A stretch of DNA of 64,000 bases, taken from the NCBI RefSeq assembly GCF_902859765.1, contig NZ_CADIJV010000018.1, positions 41,646 to 105,645 on the forward strand, written 5' to 3'. This stretch comes from Achromobacter pulmonis. Lineage in GTDB: Bacteria; Pseudomonadota; Gammaproteobacteria; Burkholderiales; Burkholderiaceae_B. This document shows, piece after piece, positions 17,855 to 27,855 of the stretch (position 1 is the stretch's first letter; every line of letters starts with the position of its first letter). The position numbers were made by a program, and so were the translations under genes. Under the pieces are notes generated by a model that did no database searches, was not told where the DNA came from, and worked only from the letters and a program-made list of their open reading frames with translations.

Positions 17855-19005
17855 GCGCCGCCTTGCGCATCGTCCATGTGATCACCGGCCTGGGCCAGGG
17901 CGGCGCGGAGTCCGTGTTGTGGCGGCTGGCCACCTTTCCCGGGCAGGACGTGGAACACATCGTTGTGTCGCTGACCGACGACGGCCTTTATGGCGAACGG
18001 CTGCGCGCGGCCGGCGTTGCCGTGCATGCACTGGGCATGCCGCGCGGCCGCATCACGCCGGGCGGCTTCATGGCCTTGCGCCGTTTCATCGCCGGCGCCA
18101 AGCCCGATGCGGTGCAGACCTGGATGTATCACGCCGACCTGATCGGCGGCCTGGCGGCGCGCCTGGCGGGCGTGCGCGCCATTGCCTGGGGCATCCGCAA
18201 TTCCGGCGCCCATCTCGAGCGCAGCAGCCGTTCGGCCCGCATGGTGCTGCGCGCCTGCGCACTGCTGTCGGGCGTGCTGCCGGGCGCCATCGTGTGCGCC
18301 GCGCAGGATGCCGCCGAACGGCACGCGGCCAAGGGCTATCGCCGCGACCGCATGGTGGTGATCGCCAACGGCTACGACCTGTCGCGCTACGCGCCCGACG
18401 CGGCGGCGCGGGCGCGGGCGCGGGCCGAGTGGGGGCTGGACGGCGATGTGCCGGTGATCGGCTGCGTGGCGCGCTGGGATCCGCTGAAAGACCACGCCAA
18501 CCTGCTGCGCGCGGTGGCCGCGCTGGTGCGCGATGGCCGCGACGCCGGGTTGCGCTGCGTGCTGGTGGGGCGCGGCATGACGGCCGACAATCCGGCGCTG
18601 ATGACCTGGGTCGACAAGCTCGATCTGCGCGAGCGGCTGGTGCTGGCGGGGCCCAGCGATGACGTGCCGGCCGTGATGAACGGGCTGGACCTGCACGTAT
18701 TGTCCAGCTGCGCCGAGGGCTTTCCCAACGTGGTGGCCGAGGCCATGGCCTGCGGCGTCTATTGTGTGGCGACGGACGTGGGCGATGCCGCCTACATCAT
18801 CGGCGATACCGGCGTGGTGGTGCCGCCCGAACAGCCCGAGGCGCTGGCGCGCGGCATCGAGAGTGCGTTGCGCGAGGTGGCCGCGCGCGGCCGGAGCCGC
18901 GCCGGCGAGGCCGGCCGTGCCCGGGTGCTGGAGCACTTCGACCTGGCGCGCATGGTGCAGAACTACATCGCAGTGTGGCGCCGCCTTGCCGGAGCCTCGG
19001 CATGA
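17851..19005 (+). CDS. GT4-family glycosyltransferase
   Basis: 384 aa, GT-B fold. N-terminal VITGLGQGGAESVLWRL, then VQTWMYHADLIGG, a motif often seen in O-antigen GT4 enzymes. C-terminal AEGFPNVVAEAMACGVYC carries EX7E. The ATG overlaps the preceding stop by 4 bp, and the gene itself overlaps the next in the same way, so four genes from 14804 to 20135 are tightly coupled. Donor sugar unknown. Confidence 0.88.
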   Translation: MSAALRIVHVITGLGQGGAESVLWRLATFPGQDVEHIVVSLTDDGLYGERLRAAGVAVHALGMPRGRITPGGFMALRRFIAGAKPDAVQTWMYHADLIGGLAARLAGVRAIAWGIRNSGAHLERSSRSARMVLRACALLSGVLPGAIVCAAQDAAERHAAKGYRRDRMVVIANGYDLSRYAPDAAARARARAEWGLDGDVPVIGCVARWDPLKDHANLLRAVAALVRDGRDAGLRCVLVGRGMTADNPALMTWVDKLDLRERLVLAGPSDDVPAVMNGLDLHVLSSCAEGFPNVVAEAMACGVYCVATDVGDAAYIIGDTGVVVPPEQPEALARGIESALREVAARGRSRAGEAGRARVLEHFDLARMVQNYIAVWRRLAGASA

Positions 19006-20135
19006 GCCCGGCCCGCCGCCTGCTGTTCGTGGTCAACAATCCGGCGTTCTTCATGTCGCATCGGGTGCCTGTGGCGCTGGCCGCGCAGCGCGCCGGCTAC
19101 GACGTGCACGTGGCCACGATGGATGGCCCCGCGGTGGCCGATATCGAGGCGCTGGGCATGACCCATCACGTGGTCCCGATGACGCGCAGCGGCAAGCATC
19201 CCTTGCAGGAATTGGGCACGCTGCTGTCATTGCTGCGCCTGTTCCGCCGGCTGCGGCCGCAGGTGGTGCACCTGGTGACCATCAAGCCGGTCCTGTACGG
19301 CGGCATCGCCGCGCGCCTGGCGCGCGTGCCGGGCATGGTGGCGGCGATCTCCGGCCTGGGTTTCGTGTTCCTGTCCAATTCGTTGAAGATGCGGCTGGTG
19401 CGCGCAGTGGTGGCGCGGCTCTACCGCCTGGCGCTGGGCCATCGCAACAGCCGCGTGATCTTCCAGAATGCCAGCGACCGCGATCTGCTCCAATCGCTAG
19501 GCGCGGTGCGCGATGAGCAGGTGGTGCTGATCCGCGGCGCCGGGGTCGACCTGGACCAGTACCGCGCGCTGCCCGAACCGCCGGCGCCGCCGGTGGTGGT
19601 GACGATGGTGGCGCGCCTGCTGCGCGACAAAGGGGTGCGGGAATTCGTGCAGGCCGCGCGCCTGCTGCGCGAGCGCGGCGTGGACGTGTCGATGCAGTTG
19701 GTGGGCGGAGTGGATGCGGGCAATCCGGCCTCGGCGACGCCGGCCGAGGTCCAGGCCTGGCAGCGCAAAGGCTGCGTGCAGGCCCTGGGCGAGCGATCCG
19801 ATGTGCCGCAGCTCTATGCGGCCTCGCATATTGCGGTGCTGCCGTCCTACCGCGAAGGCTTGCCGAAGTCGCTGATCGAGGCCGCGGCCAGCGCGCGCGC
19901 GGTGGTCACCACCGACGTGCCAGGCTGCCGTGACGCCATCGATCCGGGCAAGACCGGGCTACTGGTGCCCGTGCGCGACCCGCAGGCGCTGGCCGACGCG
20001 ATCGCCCGCCTGGCCGATGATCAGGCCCTGCGTCAGGCCATGGGGACAGCCGGGCGTGCCCTGGCTGAACGCGAATTCAATATTGAGCGCGTCGCCCGCC
20101 TCCACGTCGAGCTGTACGACACGCTCAGCGCCTGA
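19002..20135 (+). CDS. GT4-family glycosyltransferase
   Basis: 377 aa. N-terminal FVVNNPAFFMSHRVPVALAAQ and the internal VHLVTIKPVLYGGIAARLARV are characteristic of transferases acting early in O-antigen or LPS band assembly, usually adding a HexNAc or uronic acid. C-terminal REGLPKSLIEAAASARA includes EX7E. It is the last gene of the cluster and converges with pgi 18 bp away. TGAGGCG...CGCCTCA (20133-20156) overlaps both stop codons and may act as a shared terminator hairpin. Confidence 0.88.
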   Translation: MSPARRLLFVVNNPAFFMSHRVPVALAAQRAGYDVHVATMDGPAVADIEALGMTHHVVPMTRSGKHPLQELGTLLSLLRLFRRLRPQVVHLVTIKPVLYGGIAARLARVPGMVAAISGLGFVFLSNSLKMRLVRAVVARLYRLALGHRNSRVIFQNASDRDLLQSLGAVRDEQVVLIRGAGVDLDQYRALPEPPAPPVVVTMVARLLRDKGVREFVQAARLLRERGVDVSMQLVGGVDAGNPASATPAEVQAWQRKGCVQALGERSDVPQLYAASHIAVLPSYREGLPKSLIEAAASARAVVTTDVPGCRDAIDPGKTGLLVPVRDPQALADAIARLADDQALRQAMGTAGRALAEREFNIERVARLHVELYDTLSA

Positions 20136-20153
20136 GGCGGCCGCCGCGTCGCC

Positions 20154-21713
20154 TCAATGGCGGCGCGCGATGGCGTCGATCCAGAAGCGGGTCGAAGGGT
20201 CCTGGGGCGCGGTCTGCTGGGCGGGCGCGTCCAGTTCGCGGATGATGTTCTTGGCCAGGGCCTTGCCGAATTCCACGCCCCACTGGTCGAACGGGTTGAT
20301 GCCCCAGATCACCCCCTGGGTGAAGACCTTGTGTTCGTACAGCGCCAGCAAGGCGCCCAGCGTATAGGCTTCCAGGCGCGGCAGCACGATCAGCGACGAC
20401 GGCCGTCCGCCCGGATGCACCTTGTGCTGCGCCAACAGGCGCGCGCGCGCCGCATCGGGTTCGACCCGCGCGGTTTCGGCCAGCGCTTCATCGAACGACT
20501 TGCCACGCAGCAGCGCTGCCCGCTGGGCCAGGCAATTGGCGATCAGCAGTTCGTGGTGGCGCGCGTAGGCGTGGTCGGGCTGTTCGCACAGGATGAAATC
20601 GACGGGCGCGCCCGCGGTGTCCTGGTGCAGCCACTGGAAGAACGTGTGCTGGCAATCGGTTCCCGACATGCCCCATACGGCCGGCCCGGTCGGCACGCCC
20701 GCCGGGCTGCCATCGGCGGTCGCCACCTTGCCCAGCGATTCCATTTCGAGCTGCTGGGCCCATGGCACCACGTGATAGAGGCGCGAATCGTAGGGCGAAA
20801 TGACCAGCGAATCGAAACCCAGCACGCTGCGGTTGACCACGCCAGCCAGCGCCAGCTGCAGCGGCGCGTTCTCGGCCAGCGGGGCGTGGCGGAAGTGTTC
20901 GTCCATGGCCGCGGCGCCAGCCAGCAACTGGTCGAAACAGTCGTTGCCCAGCGCCAGCGCCACCGGCAGCCCGATGGCGGACCAGAGCGAATAGCGGCCG
21001 CCGACCCAGTCCCAGATCTGGAAGATGTGATCGGGTGAAATGCCGAGGTTGAGCGCGGCCTCGACGTTGGCGGTGATCGCCACCACCTGCTTGATCGGAT
21101 CGGCCACGCCGGCCTCGCGCAACCAGTTCATGGCCACTTCGGCGTTGGCCAGCGGTTCGGTGGTGGTGAAGGATTTCGAGGCGACGATGACCAGGGTGTT
21201 GTGCGGGTCCAGCCGGCTCATGGCATCGGCCACCGAATGCGAATCGACGTTCGAGGCGAAACGCACTTCGCGCCGCATGCCGCCATGGCGCAGGGCGCGG
21301 GTGACCAGCCGAGGTCCCCAGTCGCTGCCGCCGATGCCCAGGTGCAGCACGCTGCTATAGCGGCCGGCCTCATCGGCGGCGCGCACGAACTGGCGCACGC
21401 GTTCGCGTTCGGCCAACACGGCGGCGGCGACCATCGCGGGCGGCCGGGCAGCGCGCAGCGCCGTGTGCCAGGCCGGGCGCTGCTCGGTCCAGTTGGCGTT
21501 GCCGCCGTCGAACAGCCGGGCGCGCGCGGCATCGAAGTCCTGCTGCGCCAGCAGCGCCGCGGCGGCCTGTTGCAGCGCGGGGGAATCGGCCTGGGCGCTC
21601 AGGTCCAGGCGCAGTCCCGGGGCATGGATCAGGCGCAGTTGCTCGCCGCGCAGAGGGGCGGCGGCGGCAGCGGCGGCGAATGCGCGCCAGGCAGGGCTGT
21701 TGGGCAGGGACAT
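20154..21713 (-). CDS. pgi: glucose-6-phosphate isomerase
   Basis: 519 aa. Interconverts glucose-6-phosphate and fructose-6-phosphate. Signature stretches: LHLGIGGSDWGPRLVTRAL, VIVASKSFTTTEPLANAE, WDWVGGRYSLWSAIGLP, and GALLALYEHKVFTQGVIW at the C-terminal signature. I chose the ATG at 21713 (MSLPNSPAWRAF) because the family N-terminus begins there; upstream codons lie inside the preceding gene. It follows the phosphohexomutase gene by 7 bp on the same strand, so the two form an operon feeding hexose phosphates to nucleotide-sugar synthesis next to a glycan cluster. Confidence 0.96.
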   Translation of the reverse strand: MSLPNSPAWRAFAAAAAAAPLRGEQLRLIHAPGLRLDLSAQADSPALQQAAAALLAQQDFDAARARLFDGGNANWTEQRPAWHTALRAARPPAMVAAAVLAERERVRQFVRAADEAGRYSSVLHLGIGGSDWGPRLVTRALRHGGMRREVRFASNVDSHSVADAMSRLDPHNTLVIVASKSFTTTEPLANAEVAMNWLREAGVADPIKQVVAITANVEAALNLGISPDHIFQIWDWVGGRYSLWSAIGLPVALALGNDCFDQLLAGAAAMDEHFRHAPLAENAPLQLALAGVVNRSVLGFDSLVISPYDSRLYHVVPWAQQLEMESLGKVATADGSPAGVPTGPAVWGMSGTDCQHTFFQWLHQDTAGAPVDFILCEQPDHAYARHHELLIANCLAQRAALLRGKSFDEALAETARVEPDAARARLLAQHKVHPGGRPSSLIVLPRLEAYTLGALLALYEHKVFTQGVIWGINPFDQWGVEFGKALAKNIIRELDAPAQQTAPQDPSTRFWIDAIARRH

Positions 21714-21720
21714 GGGCAAT

Positions 21721-23112
21721 CTAGAAAGGCAGGGACGCTTGGGGGGCCAGTTTAGCCAGTTCGCGCCGGAAATCAGCCTGGATGCGGGCCAGCGCCTCGG
21801 CGGTCTGGGCCTCGAAGCGCAGCACCACCACCGGCGTGGTGTTGGAGGGACGGGCCAGGCCGAAACCGTCAGGGTATTCGGCGCGCACGCCATCAATGGT
21901 GATGACGCGCGCGGCGCCGGGGAATTGGCCTTGTTCCTGCAGCGCCCGGACCAGGGCGAACGGCTGGCCTTCTTCCATCTCCAGTTTCAATTCGGGCGTC
22001 GAGACGTCCTGCGGCAGCGCTTCCAGGGGCGCGCCGGCATCGCTGAAGCGCGACACGATCTCCAGCAGGCGGGCGCCGGTGTAGAGCCCGTCATCAAAGC
22101 CATACCAGCGCTCCTTGAAGAAGATGTGGCCACTCATTTCGCCGGCCAGCGGGGCGCCGGTCTCGGCCAGCTTGGCCTTGACCAGCGAGTGGCCGGTCTT
22201 CCACATCAGGGCCTCGCCGCCGGCGGCCTCGACCGACAGGCCGACGTGCCGGCTGCACTTGACGTCATAGATGATGGTGGCGCCGGGGTTGCGCGCCAGC
22301 ACGTCGCGGGCGAACAGCACCAACTGGCGGTCGGGCCAGATGATCTGGCCGGACTTGGTCACCACGCCGAGACGGTCGCCGTCGCCGTCGAAGGCCAGGC
22401 CGAGTTCACAGTCGGTGGTGGCCAGGCAATGGATCAGGTCCTGCAGATTCTTGGGTTCGGCCGGGTCGGGGTGGTGGTTGGGGAAGGTGCCGTCGACTTC
22501 GCAGAACAGCTCGGTGACTTCGCAGCCCAGGGCGCGGAACAGCCGTGGCGCAATGGCGCCGGCCACGCCATTGCCGCAGTCGATGGCGATTTTCATGGGG
22601 CGGGCCAGTTTTACGCCCGAGGCGACGCGCGCGATGTAGGCCGCCACCAGGTCCAGTTCGCGGCGCACGCCGGTGCGCGCGGCCGGGGCATCGGTGGCGC
22701 CGTTCATGCGGGCCGCCAGGGCCTGGACGTCATCGCCATACAGGGCGCGGCCGCCCATCATCATCTTGAAGCCGTTGTACTTGGGCGGATTGTGGCTGCC
22801 GGTGATGGCGACGCCGGACCCGGTCTGCATCGTGTGCGCGGCGAAATACACCAGCGGCGTCGGCACCTGGCCGATATCCAGAGTGTCGACGCCGCCTTCG
22901 AGCATGCCTTCCTGCAGCGCCTGCGACAGCATTTCGCTGCTCAGGCGCCCGTCGCGGCCCACCACCAGCGTCTGCACCCCTTGTTCGCGCGCGACCGCGG
23001 CCAGCGCCGCGCCCAGGGAGCGGGCGAAACGCGCGTCGATCAGGTCCGGGACGGTGCCGCGGATGTCATAGGCCTTGAAGACGGAGGCGGGAAATTGCGC
23101 ATGGTCGGCCAC
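21721..23112 (-). CDS. phosphomannomutase/phosphoglucomutase (AlgC-type)
   Basis: 463 aa, alpha-D-phosphohexomutase. The phosphoserine is in ITGSHNPPKYNGFKM (S106), the metal loop is FDGDGDRLG, and the sugar-recognition loop GEMSGHIFFKERW is intact. C-terminal RPSNTTPVVVLRFEA is the phosphate-binding loop. Enzymes of this class convert Man-6-P/Man-1-P and Glc-6-P/Glc-1-P for LPS and exopolysaccharide synthesis. It is the first gene of a two-gene operon with pgi. Confidence 0.94.
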   Translation of the reverse strand: MADHAQFPASVFKAYDIRGTVPDLIDARFARSLGAALAAVAREQGVQTLVVGRDGRLSSEMLSQALQEGMLEGGVDTLDIGQVPTPLVYFAAHTMQTGSGVAITGSHNPPKYNGFKMMMGGRALYGDDVQALAARMNGATDAPAARTGVRRELDLVAAYIARVASGVKLARPMKIAIDCGNGVAGAIAPRLFRALGCEVTELFCEVDGTFPNHHPDPAEPKNLQDLIHCLATTDCELGLAFDGDGDRLGVVTKSGQIIWPDRQLVLFARDVLARNPGATIIYDVKCSRHVGLSVEAAGGEALMWKTGHSLVKAKLAETGAPLAGEMSGHIFFKERWYGFDDGLYTGARLLEIVSRFSDAGAPLEALPQDVSTPELKLEMEEGQPFALVRALQEQGQFPGAARVITIDGVRAEYPDGFGLARPSNTTPVVVLRFEAQTAEALARIQADFRRELAKLAPQASLPF

Positions 23113-23443
23113 GGCGGTTCCTCATTCTGTGGATGATAGGGCAATGCAATGGACAGGTCCGTCCGGAACGGTTCCTGCGGTTCGATCCCCGTCGGTGAGT
23201 GAGGTCCGGCCGGGGTGCAGACTCGGATTATCCTCCATCGGCGACCGGGATATGATCCGGCCCGGTGTTCCCGCGGCGTCCGTGGCGGGGCCATGGCCCC
23301 GGCTTGGTGCATGCGGGCGCTGCGCCACGCCTTGTTGCGGTGCGCCAGGACGGGCGTCTCCAGGGGGCGGGCGATGGCATGGAACTTGCTCGTCATCCGA
23401 AGGTGATACGCTTGTCATGCAAGCAGAAAGACCGGAGGGGCCC
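23113..23443. other. 331-bp divergent gap before the biotin-carboxylase-like gene
   Basis: No gene seen. It must contain the promoters of the phosphohexomutase operon (minus) and of the gene at 23444 (plus). GCTTG-TCATG-CAAGC at 23410-23424 is a short inverted repeat 20 bp before the second gene and might be an operator. A GGTTCGATCCCC stretch (about 23182) resembles a tRNA T-arm but no tRNA can be folded around it. Confidence 0.4.
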
Positions 23444-24073
23444 ATGCGAGCCAAAGTATCCACAGTCACGTCAACGGGCGGCGCCAGACGCAGGCGCGGG
23501 CCGCCCACGGACTTCGCCGGCCCGTCGGCCGGGCGGGAACGCCGGCTCGACATCCACGTATTCGTCTCGCCCGGCGGCGAGTTGGCGACCAGCCAGGCCT
23601 GGGAGCGCTGCGTCTGGCGCGATGCCCGGGTGCTGATTGCCGAATGTCCGGCCCCGCACCTGCCGGCCTCGGTCGAAAGCGCCCTGCGCGCCATCGCTGC
23701 CGGCGTGGCGCGGGACCGTGCCTGGCAGGGCATGGGCACGGTGGCTTTTTCGCTGGACGACCGTAGCGGCGTGTTCCGCGTGATCCTCGCCGAATCGCAG
23801 CCGCGCTCGGGGACCCCGATGGCCGATTTCGAGCCGGTCGCGGCGCATGCGCTGGAATTGCGCATCGACGGCTGCGCCGACCGTCTCATGCCCTGCACCC
23901 ATCTGCTGGTGTGCGGCGCCACCCGTGGCGAAGCCCTGCGGCGCGCCTATCGCGCCCTGTCCGAGATGCCGGGGCCGGCGGGCGTCGACCGGGCCTTTCT
24001 GATGCACCGCATCGCTTCGCGCGCCTATTGCGCGGGCCTGACCGGCACGCGCCTGGACCAGGCCGTGGGCTGA
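23444..24073 (+). CDS. degenerate biotin-carboxylase-like protein (C-terminal half, catalytically incomplete)
   Basis: 209 aa, preceded by GGAGGGG. Residues 33-209 line up in order with the second half of acetyl-CoA carboxylase biotin carboxylase. RRLDIHVF matches the RHVEIQVL strand, ERCVWRDARVLIAECPAP matches ERDCSxQRRxQKVxEEAPAP, GTVAFSLDD matches GTVEFL, AESQPR matches EMNPR, HALELRI matches HAVECRI, and CGATRGEALRRAYRAL with GVDRAFL match the C-terminal domain. The N-terminal biotin carboxylase domain is absent and about 40 residues between the last two parts are collapsed to roughly 12. The metal ligand equivalent to E276 is A101, while E288 and R292 equivalents (E117, R121) remain. It cannot be an active carboxylase. 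A regulatory or scaffold role, or decay, are both possible. Homology is my reading by eye. Confidence 0.7.
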   Translation: MRAKVSTVTSTGGARRRRGPPTDFAGPSAGRERRLDIHVFVSPGGELATSQAWERCVWRDARVLIAECPAPHLPASVESALRAIAAGVARDRAWQGMGTVAFSLDDRSGVFRVILAESQPRSGTPMADFEPVAAHALELRIDGCADRLMPCTHLLVCGATRGEALRRAYRALSEMPGPAGVDRAFLMHRIASRAYCAGLTGTRLDQAVG

Positions 24074-24202
24074 CCGGCGCCGGGCCGGGCCCGGCCGCCG
24101 CCTGACCGGGCGGCGCCATGCCCGCCCAGCCTCTACAATAGTCCGCATCATCCCTGAACAGTGCCCGGGCGTGGCCCGGCGCGACCTTTCCCTGCGGCGG
24201 CT

Positions 24203-25618
24203 ATGACTTTGCTGAGTGAATTGCAGTCCCTTCTGGGCCAGGCCCATGTGTTGACCGGCGCCGATGCCGAACCCTACGCGCTGGATTGGCGGCGCCGTTA
24301 TCGCGGCGTGGCGCTGGCGGTGCTGCGGCCCGGTTCGACGCAGGAAGTGGCCGACGCCATCAAGCTGTGCGCGCGCCATGGCGTGCCGGTCGTGCCGCAA
24401 GGCGGCAACACCGGCCTGTGCGGCGGCGCCACGCCCGACGATTCGGGCGGCGCGGTGGTGCTGTCGACCGCGCGCCTGAACCGGGTGCGCGCGCTGGACA
24501 CTGACAACGACACCATCACGGTCGAGGCGGGCTGCATCCTGCAAGCGGTGCAACAGGCCGCCGCCGACGCCGGTCGGCTGTTCCCGCTGAGCCTGGCCGC
24601 CGAGGGCAGTTGCACCATCGGCGGCAATCTCGCCACCAACGCCGGCGGCACCCAGGTGCTGCGCTACGGCAACACGCGCGATCTCGCCCTGGGCCTGGAA
24701 GTGGTCACCGCCGAAGGCGAGATCTGGAACGGCCTGCGGGGCCTGCGCAAGGACAATACCGGCTACGATCTGCGCGATCTCTACATCGGCAGCGAGGGCA
24801 CGCTGGGCATTATCACCGCCGTCACGCTGAAGCTGTTCCCGCGGCCGGTGGCATCCTGCACCGCGCTGCTGACATTGGAGAGCATCGACAACGCGGTCGA
24901 ACTGCTGTCGCGCGCCCGCGCCGGCTTCGGCGCCGCGCTGACGGGCTTCGAATTGATGAGCGGCGACTGCCTGCAGGCGGTGGTGCGCCTGTTCCCACAG
25001 CAGCGCCTGCCGTTCGAAGGCGAGTCCGCGGCCGCGCCCTGGTTCGCGCTGCTGGAGCTGTCCGACAGCGAAAGCGAGGCGCATGCGCGCGAGCGCTTCG
25101 AAACCGTGCTGGGCGAAGCCATCGAGGCCGGCCTGGTGAGCGACGCGGCCATTGCCGCCAGCGTTGCGCAAAGCAAGGCGCTGTGGCATTTGCGCGAAAG
25201 CATCCCGCTGGCCGAGGCCGAGCTGGGCAAGTCGGTCAAGCACGATGTGTCGATCCCGATTTCCGCCATCGCCGGCTTCGTGCACCAGACCAATGCGCTG
25301 CTGCAGGCACGTTTTCCGGGCGTGCGCCATGTGATCTTCGGCCATCTGGGCGACGGCAACCTGCACTACAACGTGGCCAATGCGCCGGGGCAGACTGAAG
25401 CCGAATTGCTGGCGCTGCAAAATGACATCTATGGTGTCGTGCATGACAGCGTGCATGCGCATACCGGCTCCATCAGCGCCGAGCATGGCGTGGGCCAGCT
25501 CAAGCGCGACGAGCTGCCGCGCTACAAGAGCCCGGTCGAGCTGGCCCTGATGCGCCGCATCAAGCGCGCGCTCGACCCGCAAGGCCTGATGAATCCGGGC
25601 AAGGTGCTGCAGGCTTGA
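24203..25618 (+). CDS. FAD-linked oxidase (D-lactate / D-2-hydroxyacid dehydrogenase family)
   Basis: 471 aa, VAO/PCMH-type flavoprotein. The FAD-binding region includes VPQGGNTGLCGGATPD and CTIGGNLATNAGGTQVLRYG, and IGSEGTLGIITAVTLKL follows. The C-terminal domain has FGHLGDGNLHYNV and ISAEHGVGQLKR, the metal-site motifs of D-lactate, D-2-hydroxyglutarate and glycolate dehydrogenases. It oxidises a 2-hydroxyacid to the 2-oxoacid; the substrate cannot be fixed. I chose the ATG at 24203; an in-frame GTG 14 codons upstream lacks a plausible leader. A TACAAT box stands about 65 bp upstream. The two-component system follows after 37 bp. Confidence 0.92.
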   Translation: MTLLSELQSLLGQAHVLTGADAEPYALDWRRRYRGVALAVLRPGSTQEVADAIKLCARHGVPVVPQGGNTGLCGGATPDDSGGAVVLSTARLNRVRALDTDNDTITVEAGCILQAVQQAAADAGRLFPLSLAAEGSCTIGGNLATNAGGTQVLRYGNTRDLALGLEVVTAEGEIWNGLRGLRKDNTGYDLRDLYIGSEGTLGIITAVTLKLFPRPVASCTALLTLESIDNAVELLSRARAGFGAALTGFELMSGDCLQAVVRLFPQQRLPFEGESAAAPWFALLELSDSESEAHARERFETVLGEAIEAGLVSDAAIAASVAQSKALWHLRESIPLAEAELGKSVKHDVSIPISAIAGFVHQTNALLQARFPGVRHVIFGHLGDGNLHYNVANAPGQTEAELLALQNDIYGVVHDSVHAHTGSISAEHGVGQLKRDELPRYKSPVELALMRRIKRALDPQGLMNPGKVLQA

Positions 25619-25655
25619 CGGGGGGCAGACCTTTCTTTCCACGAGGAATGAGACC

Positions 25656-26371
<716 letters not shown>

Positions 26372-26375
<4 letters not shown>

Positions 26376-27691
26376 GTCGCAGTCCAGGCGGGGGCACCCT
26401 GACGCAACGCGTGGTGTGGGCGCTGACCGGCACCGTGGCGCTGTTCGTGACGGCGCTGGCGTTGCTCGCTTACCTGACGTTCGACCAGATGGAAGACGAT
26501 CTGGTCAACGACATCCTCAATACCGAGATGGACCGCCTGGTACAGCATGCCCGCACCAGCGACCAGTTCCTGCCACGCCGCGGCGCGCGCGAACTGGGCG
26601 GCTCGATGCGTGCCTGGCTCAGCGTCGATGGCCAGGCGCCGATCGGCATACCCGAGGAAATCCGTGGCCTCGACAACGGCCTGCACCTGGTCGAGCCCGG
26701 CGCCTATACCTGGCATGTAATGGTGGCCGACACCGGCACGGGCAAGGTCTACCTGCTCTACGACGCCACCGACAACGAAGAGCTGGTACACGATTTCGGC
26801 TTGATCGTGCTGGGCGTGGGGGCGATCTGCGTGGTGGGCGCGTACGCCCTGTCGCGACGGGTGGCGGCGGTGGCGGTGGGGCCGTTGCTGGAGTTGACCG
26901 ATCGCATGTCGACCTGGGCCCCCGGCGCGCCGGACCTGGCGGTGACCCGCGACGACGAGGCCGGGCGCCTGATCGAGGCGTTCAACCGCGTGCAGAACCA
27001 GGTCGACCGTTCGATCGCGCGCGAACGTGAATTCGCCGGCAACCTCAGCCACGAAGTGCGCACGCCGTTGGCGGCGATCCGCTCGGACAGCGAGCTGATG
27101 TTGCTGACCCAGGACCTGACCGCCGACCAGCGCCAGCGGCTGACGCGCATGATGGATAACGTCGACGATGTCATCGTCAGCCTCGAAAGCGCCCGCGCCA
27201 TGGCCCGTGACCAGATGCGCCCGCCCGAGCCGGTCGACCTGGCCGAGTGCATGCTGGACGCATGGCGCGGCTACGAAACCCAGGCCGGCCTGGCCGAATT
27301 GCGCTTCGATAATCACATTCCGGCCGATCACATCCGGGTTCTCGACCGCTATGCCTTGTTGACCGTGCTGCGCAATCTGGTGCGCAACGCCGTCGAGCAT
27401 GCCGCGCCCGCCACCCTGACGGCCTCGCTGAGCCCCGATGGCGCGCTGCAACTGAGCGACGACGGCAAGGGCATCGCGGCCGACGACCTGCCATTCCTGT
27501 TCCGCCGCTACTACAGCGGCCGGTTGCGCGATTCGGGGGCGGCGGGCCGCGATGAAACCGCCCGCGGCCTGGGGCTGGCGATCGCCAAGCGAGTCTGCGA
27601 CATGCAAGGCTGGACACTGGCGGTGGATTCCTCCCGCGAGGGGCCGCAGCGCGGCACGCGCTTCACCTTGCGCCTGGAGGGGGCGGCCTGA
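26372..27691 (+). CDS. sensor histidine kinase
   Basis: 439 aa. TM1 at about 13-35, a periplasmic region of about 105 residues, TM2 at about 143-163, then a HAMP-like linker. Dimerisation box NLSHEVRTPLAAIRSD with phospho-histidine H227, N box NLVRNAVEHA, G1 LSDDGKGI and G2 RGLGLAIAKR are all intact. The periplasmic part is short and acidic (DQMEDDLVNDILNTEMDR), so a divalent cation or cationic ligand is imaginable but unproven. The start overlaps the regulator gene (ATGA). Confidence 0.93.
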
Positions 27692-27855
27692 CCGCCATGG
27701 CGCCGGCCGGCGCGGCGCCGTCGCCTGGGTAGCCGCCGCAATGGCCGGCCCGGCACTGTGGGAAAGTCGCCACGGCATGCGGATTTGACGAATTTTCAAC
27801 TGTCCGCCACCTAAGCTGTCCGCTTCGGCCGGTCGCCATCGTTTCCTGTCCCGTC

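Noticed and set aside
23180-23200. tRNA-like T-arm GGTTCGATCCCC suggesting a tRNA fragment or attachment site
   Set aside because: The flanking bases do not form the T-stem and no other tRNA arms are present; no integrase is nearby.
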